DNA of 64,000 bases, from positions 6,282,963 through 6,346,962 of the forward strand of contig NC_037643.1 in the NCBI RefSeq assembly GCF_003254395.2. The letters are read 5' to 3'. The stretch is from Apis mellifera (taxonomy: Eukaryota > Arthropoda > Insecta > Hymenoptera > Apidae). The notes beneath the pieces are model-generated. The model saw nothing but the letters and a program-made list of their open reading frames with translations, had not been told where the DNA came from and searched no databases. The position numbers and the translations under genes were made by a program. Each line of letters opens with the position of its first letter. Positions within the stretch are counted from its first letter, which is position 1. Positions 63,201-64,000 of this stretch are shown here, piece by piece.

Positions 63201-64000
63201 AGATGTCAATTGATGGCCAATTTACGTCTACTCAAATCACTATTGAAATCCTTTTGAAAAAAAATTCGAAATCAAAGCAATATAATTTTTAAGATGATTC
63301 AAATACCTGATTGATTGAATCGCAAGATCTTCTATTGTTGCAGGCAATGATCCAAATTTCCAAACTTCGAACTGATCCACATTATCTTTCACAGTTTCAG
63401 GGTCGAAACGATTTAAGTTTCCAACATCTCATGTGATTGTTTCTGTAATTTTAACGCTGTCACTGATCATTGATCCAGCACTTCAGAATCGGATCGAGAG
63501 TTGTTTCCATATGTTGATTGTATCGCTTTTAACACGAATCTTATTATTGGAACAATTTTAATAAGAATCTTATTTACAAAATAATTCGATAAAGCAATTT
63601 ACTGTAATCGATGAAAGAGCATAAATGTTTTCTTTCTGAAGATTAGATAATTTTTTTAACGCAGAAATAACATTTTCATTGTATAATACAGGAATAACGA
63701 AGAGACGCGATTAATTTCTATCCCTAATCCCGTGAAAAACGTCGTCACGGATCGTTATTAATCATTTCGACAATCCGTTTCGTAAAGCGATGCAGCTGAT
63801 TTCTATCGAAGATTCGCTCGGTGTTTTTGCAAGGGGTGAAATCTCATGCCCGGAGCTGCGCTGTAGGTGTAAAGAGGAAGTCTACGAGGCGTAGACCTGG
63901 CTAAGGATTTGTTACGCAAACATCATCGTGACGTTACGATAACAAATCACTACGTGTTGACTTCCACCCGCCCATCGAATCCTGCGGCGTTGAGCCCCTT
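63201..64000. other. Non-coding end of the window
   Basis: No gene recognised. An acceptor-like TTCTATTGTTGCAG before 63355 is followed by a 30-codon open frame with no donor. 63760-64000 is CpG-bearing and contains a small hairpin GTCTAC-GAGGC-GTAGAC at 63880-63896. Confidence 0.45.

Noticed and set aside
63341..63444. Terminal exon after TTCTATTGTTGCAG
   Set aside because: About 30 open codons in AT-rich DNA with random-looking composition and no linked upstream exon.

Overview
This window looks like nuclear DNA from a hymenopteran insect, most likely a bee (Apis-like). It is AT-rich but full of CpG-bearing words such as TCGA, CGCG and ACGT. It carries an interstitial run of the insect telomere motif (GGTTA/TTAGG, 15484-15517) and many short simple repeats. 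There is no sign of bacterial gene organisation. The organism is inferred from composition and repeat type only; no gene was recognised that would fix the species.

Most of the window is gene-poor. I see no conserved multi-exon protein gene, no rRNA, no tRNA with both internal promoter boxes, and no CRISPR. The long open frames are mostly translations of purine tracts, microsatellites or CpG-rich non-coding DNA. The window is best read as a large intron or intergenic desert with scattered CpG-rich, higher-complexity islands that could be regulatory.

The standout region is 4.1-11.05 kb. A 5.7-kb satellite array (5187-10920) holds about 15.6 near-identical units of about 369 bp, each with three dyad symmetries. 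Just upstream lies a candidate two-exon gene for a 61-residue protein (ATG at 4259, donor 4274/4275, acceptor 4686/4687, stop 4854-4856, AATAAA at 4927). The start of its second exon, an inverted pair inside its intron, every satellite unit and the array's right edge all carry versions of one roughly 35-bp motif (TTTTGTATTAG/GAGAA..). So the satellite seems to share ancestry with a splice-acceptor/exon-start segment, or both come from a mobile element whose ends are this motif. The copies at 4421-4455 and 10905-10938 are near-identical and inverted, so they bracket the locus like terminal inverted repeats.

Elsewhere I flag two isolated exon-like segments: 51184-51290, cysteine-rich with donor GTAAGG, and 54587-54730, an acidic open terminal exon. 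I also flag two CpG-rich islands (about 24.17-24.43 kb and 28.37-28.72 kb), homeodomain-site-rich segments (about 16.4, 53.4, 56.7 and 61.8 kb), small perfect hairpins, and microsatellites. All assignments are from reading the sequence; no alignment or transcript data were available.
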